Source of the DNA: Oxyruncus cristatus
Taxonomy: Eukaryota; Chordata; Aves; Passeriformes; Cotingidae
Direction of reading: 5' to 3'
NCBI GenBank assembly: GCA_013399855.1
Contig: VXAY01002192.1
Location: 124,001-188,000, forward strand
DNA: 64,000 nucleotides
Shown: positions 24,378 to 38,341 of the stretch, piece after piece
Position numbering within the stretch: the first letter of the stretch is position 1
Layout: each line of letters begins with the position of its first letter
Made by a program: the position numbers and the translations under genes
Notes under the pieces: generated by a model
What the model saw: the letters and a program-made list of their open reading frames with translations, nothing else
What the model was told of the DNA's origin: nothing
The model's database searches: none

Positions 24378-25805
24378 ATCACAGAATCACAGGATAGTTT
24401 GGATTGCAAGGGACCTTTAAAGGTCATCTTGTCCAACCCCCCTGCAATGAACAGGGACACCTTCCAACTAGATCAGGTCGCTCAGAGCTCTGTCCAATAT
24501 GACCTCGACTGTTTACAAGGGGTAGGGCATTCGCAACTTCTCTGGGCAACCTGTTCCAGTGCCTCACCACCCTCTTAGTAATTAATTTCTTCCTTATGTG
24601 GAATCTAAATCTAGTCTCTTTCAGTTTAAAGCCATTCCTCCTTGTCCTGTCACAACAGACCCTGCTGAAAAGTTTGTCCCCATCTTTCTTATAGGCCCTG
24701 TTGAAGTACTGGAAGGTCACAATAAGGTCTCCTCAGTGCTTTCTCTTCTACAGGCTGAACAGCCCCAACTCGCTCAGCCTGACTTCACAGAAGAGGTGCT
24801 CCAGCCCTCTGATCATCTTTGTGGCTTCCTCTGGACTTCCTCTGACAGTTCCACATCCTTCTTACGTTGGGGGTACCACAGATGAGGTCTCATGAGAGTG
24901 GAGTGTGTCTCTGAAGAAGCCAAAGACTGCTCTCCTGAAATACAGGCTACTGAGCTTGCTGTGCACCTTCTTCACTGCCCTAAGAGACTCCACCATTTCT
25001 TGGTCACTGCAGCTGAGGCTGCCCTGGGGCTTCACATTCCCCACCAATCCCTCCTTGTTGGTGAGAACAAAATCCAGCATAGCACCTCTACTGTTGTCTT
25101 GTTGTCTCCTCTATAACTTGGAGAAAGAAGTTATTGTCAATAAACTTCAGGAACCTCTTAGATTGCTTAAGTCCTGCTGTGTTGTCATTTCGACAAGTAT
25201 TGGGGTGGTTGAAGTCCCCCATGAGGACCAGGGCTTGTGAATGTGAAGCTTCTCCTGTCTAAAGAAGGCCTTATCCAGTCAGTCTTCTGTGTCAGGCAAC
25301 CTCTAGCAGACTCCCACTATAATGTCACGTGTCCCTGCCCTCCCTTTAATCCTGACCCATAAACTCTCAGTCTGCTCCTTATCCATCCCCAGGCTGAGCT
25401 CCATCCAATCCAGCTGGTCATTGACATAGAGAGTGACAGTCCCTCATTGCCTCCCCTGCATGTCCTTCCTGAAGAGCTTGTATCCTGCCATTCCAACACT
25501 CCAGTCATAGGAGCCTTCTCACCATGTTTCAGCGATGCCAATAAGATCACAGCCCTGCAAGCGAGTGTACATCTCTGACTCCTGTTTATTCCCTGTTGTT
25601 ATGTGCATTTTCATAAAGGCCTTAAACCTTAAACTGAGCCCTTGATGAAGCTGACTTCCTGGCTAGAGTGGCAGAAATTCCTTTGTGCTGCTCTTCTGAT
25701 GACCTGTGATCCCTCTGCATCCTCTTAGCACCTCTTACTGGCACTGGCATTAACTGATGGGGTGGAATGGATTGAGATTCCCCTTCCCCAGCAAACCTCG
25801 GCAAT
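24378..25805 (-). mobile_element. CR1 LINE with endonuclease region joined to 3' end (RT deleted)
   Basis: On the minus strand, from right to left, there is the ORF2 N-terminal region (RDHRSSEEQHKGISATLARK), then apurinic-type endonuclease blocks. These include ALVLMGDFNHPN (near 25200-25240) and DFVLTNKEGLVGNVK with CSDQEMVE (near 25080-24960). The sequence then jumps near 24890-24905 to the far end of ORF2 (LMRPHLWYPQRKKD in another frame, YKKDGDKLFSRV, HWNRLPRE) and the CR1 tail. Most of the reverse transcriptase is therefore missing. Many stops and frameshifts show it is inactive. This is the longest CR1 copy in the window. Confidence 0.9.
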
Positions 25806-26255
25806 ATTAATTACAACATACATTTGCTTTTCATACTTCCAGCACAACCTGCTCTTTTGTGTTAGCAGTTCACATGTTCACATGTGGGCTTCAGCACTAG
25901 TTCTTTTTTTAGTGAACTATCAAATCCTACCTTCAGATAGCAGAGGAAGTTCACTGCGTACTGAGATATCTGCACACATATTGTGATCCATTTAGAGATG
26001 AGTTTAGGAGTAGAATTTAAGTTAAAATATCTTAAAACTATTTTTTTCCTGGTAAATTGGAGCTATTTATATAGCAGAAAACAGAAAACATTTTGCCACT
26101 ATGGTCTTACAGGCAATACAATGGATAAGTACGATATACTACAGCAATTTTAATTGCTGCAGGGTGCTGATCCATCCTTGGAATTGAAGTACAGGATTTT
26201 GTCATCACATGTATTAAAGGGGCAAAGACAGGCTGAAAATCCCACTAGCCCTGGG

Positions 26256-26323
26256 AGAAAATTTTGTCCTTATTGAAGTCAGTGGCAAAACTCCACTGAA
26301 TTCACTTGGGCAAGGATTTCACT
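26256..26323. repeat. Palindromic interspersed repeat, copy 1
   Basis: The segment contains TATTGAAGTCAGTGGCAAAA, then CTCCACTGAATTCACTTGGG and AAGGATTTCACT. It aligns with 37420-37490, and the outer and inner blocks are inverted (AATTTTGTCC against AAGGATTTC; TGAAGTCAGTGG against CCACTGAATTCA). I recall similar 'CCATTGACTTCAATGGG' palindromes as common in bird, turtle and crocodile DNA, but I cannot assign a family name. Confidence 0.6.
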
Positions 26324-28029
26324 CCATATATTTAAGCAATAAGAAAAACATTACATGTGTTACTAATACTGTGTGGATAGTAAAAAGCAGACAGATTTTC
26401 AGGGTCTATCTGGATTTTCATTGTTTGTGCTGCAGATTGGTTTTGATTCTGAAGTCCCCAGAGCAAAAACGTTTTCACTTTAGGGATCTGACTGTATAGT
26501 CAGAACTACAAAAGTTCAACGATGTGCCTGTCAGCATTTCATTGAATCTTTCATCTGTGAATATGACTGTAGGATCAAGACTCTAAAGATGATAGTGCCA
26601 CAACTGAAAGACAGAACACATTCAGTAGCCTGATTTTTCATGGAAACACTCCCACTTGACCCAGAGTTTGGGCATGTTCAGCAGATTATGTAAGTTGCAC
26701 CTCCCGATCCAGACTGCGCTAAGCTCTTTTCCCAGCATTCAGACCACTCTTAAGTTTCCCCTTTTCTGTCATGTAAAGTGGTATTTCTGGGCAGGTGGAG
26801 GTTTCTGCTTCATATACTTTATGTCTACTTGCAGTATAAGCCATGTAAAACACATTCAGGCCTTGTACACAGTAAGTTTTTGGTACCAGCTCAACTGCCT
26901 TAGTGCAAAACCGAGTCCCCTTACACTCTGCGTAGACGTGCCGTGAGGAGTACCTAAAAAGGCTGAATAAATGTGGTTCCAAATATTACCCTGTAATATA
27001 AATTTTTATAAGAATACTTTTTTTTTCTATATAGATTTCTTTATACAGTGACAGGGAATGTTCTAAACTAAGAAGTCAGAAGGAATTACTGGATGTTGTT
27101 AACAAACTTGTACATTAAGAATGGATTCCAAGTACTGAGGCAGCCGGTCGTCTTCAAAATGAGATAATTTCCAAGGAGCAGTTATGCAGAGCTCATGTAC
27201 AATCTCAGTGTGTACAAAATGAAATTAACTCTCTAATTCCCACATATTGCTGAACATATATATATCACCAGAGTGCTTGTTCTCACGTTTTATGTATTGG
27301 GTGATCTTTCCTAGAAATACTTCATGTGCTGAGACCAGCATTTAAGATAACCAATATGCTTGTGAGTAATAAATGGTGATCATCTGCTAACACTGCTGCT
27401 TCTGCATCTACGGCATACAGAGGTAAATGTGAGCTCAGTAAAAGAAACCTCATATACAAATTACATTTGCACTCTATAGAGTTTTTCCTGGTCTTCTATG
27501 AAGCAAATACAGTACTGATAATTAGGGCAAAACCTGAATGCTTGTGAAAATAGAGGCACAGAATGGAAAGGGATCTCCTGATCTATCAAACCTAATCTAA
27601 TGCTTTCACCAGCTGTCTTACACATGACTCAGTTCTTACTTTATAGGCTTCAGGTGAAATTTATTTGCTTTGAATGGGTTTTTTCCTTCTGCTGTTCTTG
27701 TTGAAATTTCAGATACAATTGACCCCTGACAATCTTCATGACATGTTAACTGTTAATTCATGCATCAACTTCCATAATCTATGGATAGGATTAAAAACAA
27801 GATACAAACAAAAAGAAGAAATAATTCATTACCTCTACCATAACCAGTAGTGATCTCAAGGCTAAATTTAGATAGTATTTTATGAAATTTGCACTTTTGT
27901 TCAAAATAGGAAATGAATGCGTAAATAGGAAAATACACCCTTCTGGAAGTCAGTGACAGATTTATCATTGAATTTGGACAGGTCTAGTTTTTTTTTAGTG
28001 GCAGGTCTTCCTATTTTATGTAAGATTCT

Positions 28030-28066
28030 ATAAATTCTAATATAAATGCTATGATTCTGTGAATTC
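28030..28066 (+). mobile_element. Possible decayed CR1 tail
   Basis: The sequence GATTCTATAAATTC followed by GCTATGATTCTGTGAATTC resembles CR1 terminal octamer repeats in forward orientation. The preceding 60 bp show no clear CR1 body, so this could be chance. Confidence 0.25.
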
Positions 28067-29308
28067 TTATGTATTGAGTATTCCTTGGCATGGTTTTGTC
28101 ATGAACCAACAAACCTTCAAAAACTTCCTGGGCATGATTATAGACATAACTTGTCTTGGGGACTATTTTACAATTGGTTTGGATGCACTCACCTTGTTTT
28201 GGAGACTAAGGAGGTTTAATGATGAGGGTGCAATTAGATTATACCAGTTGAGCAAAGGGGCAGAGAATAATCCCAAGTCCTGTTTGGAACACCTGGGGCA
28301 CAGATGTAGCTCTTGAGTGTGGTTTTCTAAGAACCTGCCTTCATTCCCACTGGACATGGTACATAGAGATATTTTCTAGATATTTCATTGGATAAACTAC
28401 ATTGTCATTTCCCTCATAAAAAAACAAAGGTTGTTGAAAGTACAAATTAGTAATTCTCCTCTGTTTCTGCAGAAAACACGTCCTTATTAGAAGAAAGCAA
28501 GCAATTTCCATTTTGTCCAAACAGAATCGATCTGAAGCTTAGCTGACAGGTTGTTACTGCAATTTTCTTTGTTCTGTGGAATAATGGGGGGGGGACTGGA
28601 AAAGGTAGGAGGAGCTTGATGGTCACATTCGTTCAAACTGTCAAGCGGTTCATGGAAGTGACTCGTTTTCTTTCATGTGCTCTGTGTCAGGGTGATCTTT
28701 CAACTGGATAGGTCAGTTTGTTCTGAAATTGGGCATTATCTGTTGATCTGAGGCCTAAAGTGTTTGCTTAATTCTTACCGTTATCCGTGTCAGTGTTGTC
28801 CTTCCCGCATACACACACCTCAATAATTACACAATGTGAAATACCTCCAGAAGGTCTTATCAGGAAACTTTTGCAGCAAGAATAGTCAAGTCTGTAAAGG
28901 CAAAAAAAAGTAAGTAATTGACAAAATATAACTTTATCGAACAACTGTATACCACTAGGAGTACATATCCAGCAAAATAAATATCAGAATATAAATATGT
29001 ATTGAGTATAACTGAATTTATAAATGTAGTAGCTTTGAACTGGCTACCATAGGTAAACAGGGAAGAGGTTATTGCACAGATTTCACCATGGTTTGTGCAA
29101 TTGCCTGTGGGACCTTAGGCATGTGCTTTAGTTGCTCTCCTACTCTGACGTTCACAGTCTTCAAATAAGTATTTGGTGCTTCCTTAAACCATTCCCTCCT
29201 GCAGTGGCACCTTCAGTTGCAGTGTCAACAGACACAGAGAAAAGCTGCTCTAAATTCTCATGACTGAAAGTCAAACTACATACTAGGTTCTTTTAGTATT
29301 CAAAAAAT

Positions 29309-29327
29309 GGGAGGGAGGGGGAAGGGG
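29309..29327 (+). other. Putative G-quadruplex motif
   Basis: GGGAGGGAGGGGGAAGGGG has four G-runs of at least three, with loops of 1-2 nt. It meets the usual quadruplex pattern and has no nearby gene. Confidence 0.65.
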
Positions 29328-32300
29328 AAGGAAAAAGTTGGAACCAAGGATTGTTTCACTGAGAAATATTGTTTTGAAGATTTATGTTTTTCTTAACAGT
29401 CTTAACATTTTGGAGACTTTTCCACCCCTCCCCCCCAAAAAACCCAACAAAACAAAACAAAATATAAGATAAGTACATATTTGGGAACAATTAAGAATTT
29501 ATTAAAACTGAACATGAAGCACAAGTATAAAAATATGGGTTTTTTACAATCCAGGATCTTGCTAAGAACTTTAACAGACTCGAGAAATTTTCTGCTAAAT
29601 AAAATATCCATAGTAGGATTTTTGTTCTGATTTTAAATTTTCCCTGAATAGTAATTAATAGCTGAGAACTTCTGAGACTCTTTCAGAATTCTGTTCTGAT
29701 GTCTTCATACTTGGCTTTGATGCTGGGACACAGACATTTTAGGACCAAAATGACCATAAGGTATATAATACACTGATATAGGTTTTGAATTTGCATAAAA
29801 CCCCTCAGCTTAATGGATTTTGAGGTTGTATAGACTTTCCAGATTTCTCTCTTAAGCAAATAAATCCTGCATATTTTTCATTTTAAATGGCAAACTGTCT
29901 TCATGGTATCCTTTTTTCAGTTCTTATTAAGCAGACTAATGTGCCCATTTCTGATAAATTTATTGCCATTTAGAGTTTTAATATATAGCAAAGAACTCTA
30001 ATTATGCTTGGAGCTGAACCCACTGTCTGACTTAAATGCTAAATGAAGGTTAGGGAAGTGCTGTGATACCAATGGTTCTCTTAAAATCAGTTCATCTCCC
30101 AAGGCTTCCACCTTCATAAACTGAGTTGAAATTTTGTCTCTAAAGCTTTATTTCACCCTGAATACAAAAAAATCCCTGTGTGATTCCTATCCTAAGTGTT
30201 ACTTAGTGCCATGTAAAGCTGTGACTGTCATTTTCTATCAAGCTAAAAGCAGTCTTTGGATGGGCAGATCCATTTCTATGTCTTCGTTTCAGCTACTTCA
30301 GAATGGAGGAAACATTGATAATGAACACCTGTTAAATATGCCGGTTCTAGGAAAGTCTTACTGTATAAGAAATTCATAGCTGCTTCAGAAGTATATATTT
30401 ATCTGATTATTTTATTTTTCCCTCATAGGAGATGATGAAACATAATGTGTGTTAATTAAGTCTGTTTGCCCAGGTGGGCTGAGGCCACATTTCAAGAGTG
30501 TTCTAACATCTGATTAAACAGTGACTTAAGAAAATGGTCTTGTAACCAAATGAATGGTAAGGATGTATTGGTAATTTTCAAGGAAAGAAAACCGCAAACT
30601 TTTGCAGACAAGCTTCACAAACTGGGCTACAGTAAATAGGCTAAAGGGTAATGATGCTAGGAATGTGATTTCTTACCTCAGCCTTTCCTTGGAATCAATA
30701 AAATAAGTCACAATCCTGGTGATTTCACGGGAGGAACTCACTGAAGATAAGCAGTATATACCTGATCGAATGATAAAGCAGAACAACTGGAGATAGCTCA
30801 ATCTGCAAAGCAGAACCTTAGAACTTGGGAGACTGTCCCTTGAATTTGGTAAAGACCTACACTGTGACTATTTGAGCCAACACACAATAGAAATTGTGAG
30901 TATCTAGAAGGTGCAAATCCTGAATTTATCTTGAAGATTGCTATATTTCTATTGATTGTACACTATTACCGTGCAATTAATGATCTTCATTACCTTCCTC
31001 AGCCTTGGTAATCACTGATTTGCCTTTTTTTTTTTTTTTCCTGTGTCAGAGATATGGATCTGTCTTTTAGCATTTATTTAACTGGGTTTTTTTTTTTCCT
31101 CTTTGCTTACCAAGACCACTGGTCCATGTCTCAGACTGCTAAATACTTTCTATTAATTGCAATAGAGTATTTCTGTTTTGTCGCAATTGGATATTATGGA
31201 GCTAAAAACATAGATGTTGCCCTAAAAATTTACACATTGATATTAAGACTCTGTCCCTAAGGAACTTGATATAACTTTGAAGCCAGCTCTGTTCTGAGAA
31301 GTGATTACACCAGATGGCATCCTGAGTTTTCTGCCAGCTTAATTTCCTGTACAATTCTATGATCTAACCAGTAAAGGAGATCAACCATTCAATGCCTAAC
31401 TCCCATAATTTATGGACTTTTCTGTACACAGTTTGAATTATAGGATTGTTAATGCCACAAATCAAGACAAAACATATGTAAGATATCCATAATTGTTAAA
31501 ATAATTTACTTTCTCTGTGAGAAAATGGGAAAACTAAAAATTCAACTACATAAGTAGTGCAGATCACTCAAAAATATGAAAGAAATATAGTGTTAATGGC
31601 ACAAATTTACAAAACATTTCATTTAGGTTGGTATTAAATATAAGAAAGAAATAGCTTGGGTTTGGGTGGTCTAGATTTGAAAGACCCAGCTTTTGAAAAC
31701 ATTCTTCAGCTGTCCCAATTGCATGCTTTTAAATTCCTGTAGTGTCACAGAAGGGCCTCTGTATCCTGAAACAACTTTTAAAACATTTTCTTCCATTCAG
31801 AACAAAAGAATATAGTTCAGACTTGAAAGTACCTTCTCACCTTAAGTAGCAGTAACTCCAATATTGCTAACAGCATTGTCATTCATGTTAGTGCTTTTTA
31901 ACCAAACTATCCAATGTGACATATTTATACTGTATCTTTACTAAAATACTAAGTGCTTCAGGGATCAAATGTTCTTCACTCCCAGTTCTATATAAAAATG
32001 ATAAATGACTGCCTGTAATAGGAATGGGTTCTGGAAGAGGAGGTAATTTGCTTTTGGCCCTTTCCAGTAGCAGACTGTTGCCTGATCTTGTGGTAAGGTG
32101 GAGCCAAGGTGTTGTTGCTCTCTTTTTTCTGTTTATTTCCTTCCCACCTGGGAATGAAAGGAATGAACACGCACTGAACCTACCTGTGTGTAATACTAAA
32201 AAAAAACACATGGTACTGGGGAAGAAACAAAACTGAAATCCAGTTAGGCCCTGTCATAGTCTTATACATCAGCACATATCTGAGCCATGAAACAGTACTG

Positions 32301-35300
32301 GGCAGAACCACCACTGTGTCACCAGCTGTCATGAGAAATTAAAGGGAACCTATCCTTCGGTAGCAGAAGGACTTCAGTCCCAGTTATATATACTGTATGG
32401 TGGTCTTGTGGGTAATTAGAAAACATAACTGGCAGCTCTAAAAACTGAAAAATGGGCACAATAATAATCATATTTTAATAAATTTGAACTGTTTCTTGAT
32501 AACACTAAGACCTGTGAGTGGAACATAAGTCAGTTATTTTCTGTACTGTCTTAGTCAGGAGTATGTGCGTTTAAACCACTGTTGATGGGTGTATACTTGC
32601 TTACTTGCTTATCTCACTTTTCTGACTACATTTTACAATTTCCTCTGTGAAGTATGAGGTGAGATGAATCCTTCTGACCTCTAGTTAATGGTAGACAATG
32701 AAACTGTCCTAGATATAATGGTCCAGATTCAGTTTCATTGAAAAGACAACACTATCTCCTGGTATTTCCCGTCTACTCTGTGGACGTGCAGGTGCTCAGA
32801 CAGGTTAGACTCTGTAGATGCAGGGGCAGTATGGTAGGGTTTTTGCTGAAAATTACTTCGACAAGCAGCCTTGGGAATCTTTTCAACTGCAAAGGCCTGT
32901 GTGAAGTATTTGTACAGGGAGCAGGACTCTTATCAATACTGCTGAGTCCACCACTGTTTATCAGTATTGCACATGTAGGTTAAAACTGGTGTCAGTGACA
33001 GAAAGAACTCAAGCCTGAAACCAGTGACTGCCTCTACCTCCTGTTTACCCCATTCCTTATCAGAGAAGTTATAAAGAAGCTGTTCTACCTGAACTCATTT
33101 GGATTATAAAGAAGCAACAAGGAATTCATGCTTTAATTACTGAGATCCCAGATACCTGGACTTTGCACAGAACAAATCTCTGTTGGCTGTAACCTTTGCA
33201 CAGCACAATAAATATGTCTGCTCCGTGGCAGTGAGCTCATTGAGTTAGTAAGAGAAAAACAGACTGCTTGAAGTTAGTCATGTAAAATTACTCTTAAAGG
33301 CAGAAGTAACCGCTGCTTTACAGCAAATGTATGCTCTAATTTATTTCAATAAATACGCTAATAGAGGAAAAAAGTTTTTTTCTTTCAGTACTGTTGATTA
33401 ATAACAGTTTTATAGCAATGTTTGAATTTTACTCAGACATGAAAGTCAAATATAAATAAACAAAAGAAAAAAGTACCTCTTGGCTAGAGAAAACATTTAA
33501 TATGTGCCAACTATAATGCCAGATGTACACTGATACATTTTTTGGAAAACTAAAACCAGATAAGTAATTTTAAAAGTATTGTATTTGTTTTCACCTAAAC
33601 TTTTTTTTTTTTTTCCCCCTGGCTAAAGCAAAGTAAATATATGTGAGATTTTCATAAATTTCACCTTTGTATTTTTCGGTCAAGTGAAAAGACCTATAGT
33701 TATACTGTTAAAAGTTGGAATTTCAAAGAGAACTTGTCCTGGAAGAGAATTTTTTAAGGCATCGAGGCAATGAAGTACAAGTGGCATAAATGCTTCAAGT
33801 AGTGGCATAAATAGAAAACTTAAACTGTTATTCCTGTTAGGTGCCCTTATGTATTACAAGATTCTTAAATGCTTTTGTAAACTGGCTATAGCCATTATTC
33901 TCTTTTCTTTGGGTTTAATTGTTTACATTAGAAAAACAATGCAAGCTATTAACAAATCACCATTCTTTTTCCTTTAAAAAAGTAATGCAGGTGTAAATTT
34001 CAAGCCTATTCTTTTTGTTAATTCCCATTGTTCAAACTTATCTTGCTATTTTTAACATACATGTTTTACAGGGAGATAGTGCAGAATTCTGTTCATGGAA
34101 GTGAATTGGACTAACCCAAAGCTTGAATTTTATCAACTTGTTTTCAAAGGGCAAGGTAAAAAAAAGACCTTTGAGCATATGAAATTAAATGTAGTTAGGA
34201 TTTTAGGGAACTGATCTCATTAGAGTTGTTTATATAAATCTTATTTGGGCACCTGAGGTCTTGTTAGTGCTTATTATTATAGTGAAAACTTCATTTGGTG
34301 CCAAAATGTTTTATATTCCTTGAAACATCACTGTCTTGGCTTCTCAGTGCTTCTCTCTCCTTCAGGCTGTTTATGATTTACAAACAAGGCATTTCAGAGT
34401 CAATTCCTTTGGGAGGGCAGTTCAACCAGTGGTCTCTCGGCACCTCTAACACACATGGACAGCATTTATTTCAACACAAAGTACAGCAGTCACAGACCGT
34501 TTCATCCAAGAGTACAGCTGCAGGAAGCATCAGACTTGTGTATAAGAGTCTAGAGATTAAACCAACTGTCCAGGAGATGGAAGTCAAGTTTTCCAGACTC
34601 TCCTCAGTCCATATATGTTCTGACTTTGCTCAACTTTAAGGTGATTGCTCAGACCCTTTTGCAATGCAAACCAGTCACCAGTTTTCTTACTCAATAATTT
34701 AGTAAATAAATTTTAATAACGTTTTACTTTTACTCAGATATTAGGTCTGTGTAGCATAACCCAGAATCGCATGCTGTGTCAAAATTTCTACCCAGATAAG
34801 GAGTCCTGAGTGAGCAAAGGCTAAGCTCTGTTTCTTACAAAAGTAACACTGACAGGCTAACATCATCTTTTTAATTTCTAGGGAGATGATGATAATAATA
34901 GTGATAACATACTGATTCCTTGAATAACCTCAGCTTAAAATACCACTTTCTGAGAAGTGATGCTTCATCTCACTTGTTCTTTAGAGGAAGAGACACTGTA
35001 GCTCTTTTACTTTCCAAAGTTCACAAAATAAAAGTAAAGAAATGAAAAGGAAGCAATCAAAAGAAATGGGACAAACAAAGAAAAAAGGCAATCAAATCAC
35101 TGAATGGTCAAGGGAGAGAAAAACAGCTGAACTTCCTGGTGACAGCTGGCAGTTGCAGGGGTAAAAGGAGATACAAGACACTCCTTTAGGCTGTTGTTCT
35201 GGCTATCTCCATTATGAGGAAGAGAGAGGGAAATGGAAGTGGGTTGTGATGCAGGTAAGTACTCTACAAAGGAGTAAATCACTTCAGACCATCTGAAGAT

Positions 35301-37419
35301 GCAACTATGAAGATTTATTTCTTAATCTGGATTCAGCACATGCTCCTAAAGCAAACCTCCCTCCTACTCTGGTTTGATTCACATCACAGAGCTCTCTTGG
35401 ACTGCACGGGCTGTATTCCTTTGAAATGAGGTTAAATCAGGACCGCACCTTAAGATCTCCAGTCCTAACTTGTGTTGTCTGTGGGACTGGATCAAAACTA
35501 GTCTGAAGTCTGCAAAACATGCCTGCCATGGCTACTTGGTCCTCAGCATGAACAGTTCTGCTCCTCTTGTCCACTCCTTTGGATATGCAGTACTTGGTGG
35601 TGAAAGTGTAGCATGATAAATGCTCAGGAAGAAAGTGCATCTTTCTGCTGTCTGTAGCTGAATTTGGAAAGATTTGCCAAGTCAGTGCCTAAGAACAGGA
35701 AGCTGAATAAGCTCAGTGAATATCAGGGTTTTTTTCTGCTTTGGCACTAGCCACCACACAAGCCTCCAGCTCCTTATTGTCAATGTGTGGCAAAGCCTAG
35801 GTTCAGTTTCCAAAGAGTACCATAGCTAGAAGCAATTTGAAGATTAATATGAAGTTCTTTTTTTCCTCAGTATTTGTTGTGCCTTCACTTAATTTTTTTT
35901 CCTAGTAGGAATGTGCTGACCGTTTGTTACCACTTAAGCATGTTTTAGGAGTACAAGATGTAAAGTGCAGATAGATCATAAGGATTGTAACCAAATTCTG
36001 GACCATTTCAGAAATCCATGACCAAAATACCGTATTAATTAAAATAAAAATAAATAAATTCTAAATATTAGTGTGCAACTTTTAACTCAGATATAAGTTC
36101 AATTTATTCTGGCTTGAGAAGTTATTTCATGTCAGCTAAGCTGATCTAGCTGCCGACATACATATGCTTAACCCTATGGAGAGGTGAACTTAACCTGACA
36201 TTGAGTTGCATTTGCTGCAAGCTGGGAGTGAGCAGATGGAGAATCACTCTGGCAACTTGGCTTTTCGACTAAACCTTCATTCTATTCCTAGTGGATAAGC
36301 GTTGAGCCATATGAGAAAGAAAATGCAGCCATGTACCTTGCATATTATTTCTTTTCTTTGAGGTAATAGGGATTTATATGTTTTATGATTCACTATAGAG
36401 CACTAGGAATGGTTCATGACCTAAATTATATTGACCTGCAAAACCTAAGATTGCATTCGATGAAAACTAGTTCTGCCATTTATGTTTAACAGACAATATA
36501 CTTCATTACACCCCTTTGAAGATGAAAGTGTGGCACTCACTGGCATTCAGAGAAACAAATGGTTAATGGTGAGGATAGCAAAATAAGCTTTGTAGAAACA
36601 GTGGTCACCAAATAAATGTTTAACTAAAATAAATTTGCCCTGGATTTCTTTGCCAAAATAACCAGGACACTGAAAAACACACAGAAGTTTTCCCAGTACT
36701 TTTCATTCCCTTTTCATGGCAAACAATAATTTAAAATTCAAGAAAAAGAGCTCCAGTCTCGAAATAATACTTTGCTTTCATTAGAATTTGTTCATGAGAA
36801 ATTCTTGAATCTGTGGAAAGTTTTCTAGGAAAAGTTTTCTATCTTTAAAAGGCTTTTAAAACCTCACAAAATATACAATGAATCTCAGTTTAAAAGATTT
36901 GAGTTCATTGTGTTGGGGTTTTTGTTTGGTTGGTTTTGGTTTTGGTGTTGTTGATTTGGGGGTTTTTATGATGCATCTTTAACTATACATATTTGTGGCT
37001 TCTGCATAATTGTTGGAAGGGAGCAGAAGCGCAAATCCACCGCTGGGAGCGTTCATGGCAACATTGGCACATGGCTGCTTTTAGCCAGAGCACTCTAGGG
37101 CAGCTGGAATCCCAAAAGACCCTGACTGTTACTTTGGGCCAAAATATTTATATTTCAGTAGCCTTTACCTGCTGTCACCTATTCCCTGACTTGTTTGAGA
37201 GTCTCAATCTGAGCATGATCTGTGCCAACCCTCGTCCAAATCAGAGATCTAGGAGTGTGCTGATAATAGAAAAACAGAACCACCAGGATTTTTGAACTTA
37301 ACCTCTTCCCTTAGCTGATTTTTTTAATGGATAAGTAATGAAATCTTACAGGACTGAAAGATTCTTGAAGGCCTTTCCTAAGGACCTTCTATTTCTCTCT
37401 GCGAACAAAAACTCAAAGG

Positions 37420-37490
37420 ATGAAATCCTGGCTCTCTTGTAGTCGATGGCAAAACTCCCATTGAACTTCAATGGGGATAGGATTTCTTCC
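37420..37490. repeat. Palindromic interspersed repeat, copy 2
   Basis: It begins GATGAAATCCTGG and ends GGATAGGATTTCTTCC, with a core of CGATGGCAAAACTCCCATTG and AACTTCAATGGGG. GAAATCCT and AGGATTTC are inverted arms. The CAAAACTCC centre is shared with copy 1 in the same orientation. Confidence 0.65.
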
Positions 37491-38320
37491 AAAGTGCACA
37501 GAGTATTCCCAAGTCAAAATGTAAGCACACTGGCTTATTAATAAATGCACAATAACACAGCAAGCCAAAGGCAGTATAAATACTTAGATGGAGTGTGATT
37601 CAGTTTAAATGCCAATAACAGACTTACTTTTGGAATCTGTGAAGCATCCAGATGCCACAGCTAAGATTTCTCACGTTCAGACATCTGGATTCACTGATTG
37701 CTATTCAAAAGGAAATAATTAATAAGGAAAAAGTGGCAGAGTGGTGCTATATATCTAATGGCACAGGACTTTATAGTGACTATGAGCTATTTGCTAACGC
37801 TTAAGTAAGTGAGAGCTGGATTCTTTTCTTACAGTCCTTATTCTACCTTTTTCCAAGAGAAAGTGATAAGTAACAACTGGAGTTAACAGAGTGCATATGA
37901 AAATGTCAGGAAATTTTAAAATTAGGGTTTAAAAACATGAGAGAAGGTGAGGATTTTGACTAATTTGCTTTCCATGTTATAGCTATATCTACAAATTAGT
38001 TGGCATTTATGTGTATGTTTGAGATCAGTGTCCCACTATTGACTGCTTTCTACAAAAAAACCCAAGTCATACATGTTCTATCGATTTGATTTAGTATGGG
38101 AATATCTTTGCTGTAAGGAGTGTAACTGAGGCTGAGTGCAGTGGTCTCTTTATTTTCTTTGTGCTTCAAAGGACAATTAACTAATTAACTTGATACAAAT
38201 GGGAAAGTTGTCATAAAATAGCTGAATTTGCATGTTACTTTTTAGTGTCTCTTATCAAAGAGGAGTCTTGAAAACATTCTTCCTGCCTGTAAAGGCCACA
38301 GAAAAGATGATTCGTGCCTT

Positions 38321-38341
38321 TGAGAGAGAGAGAGGGAGAGA
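38321..38341 (+). repeat. (GA)n simple repeat
   Basis: A short run of GA dinucleotides is interrupted by one extra G. Confidence 0.85.
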
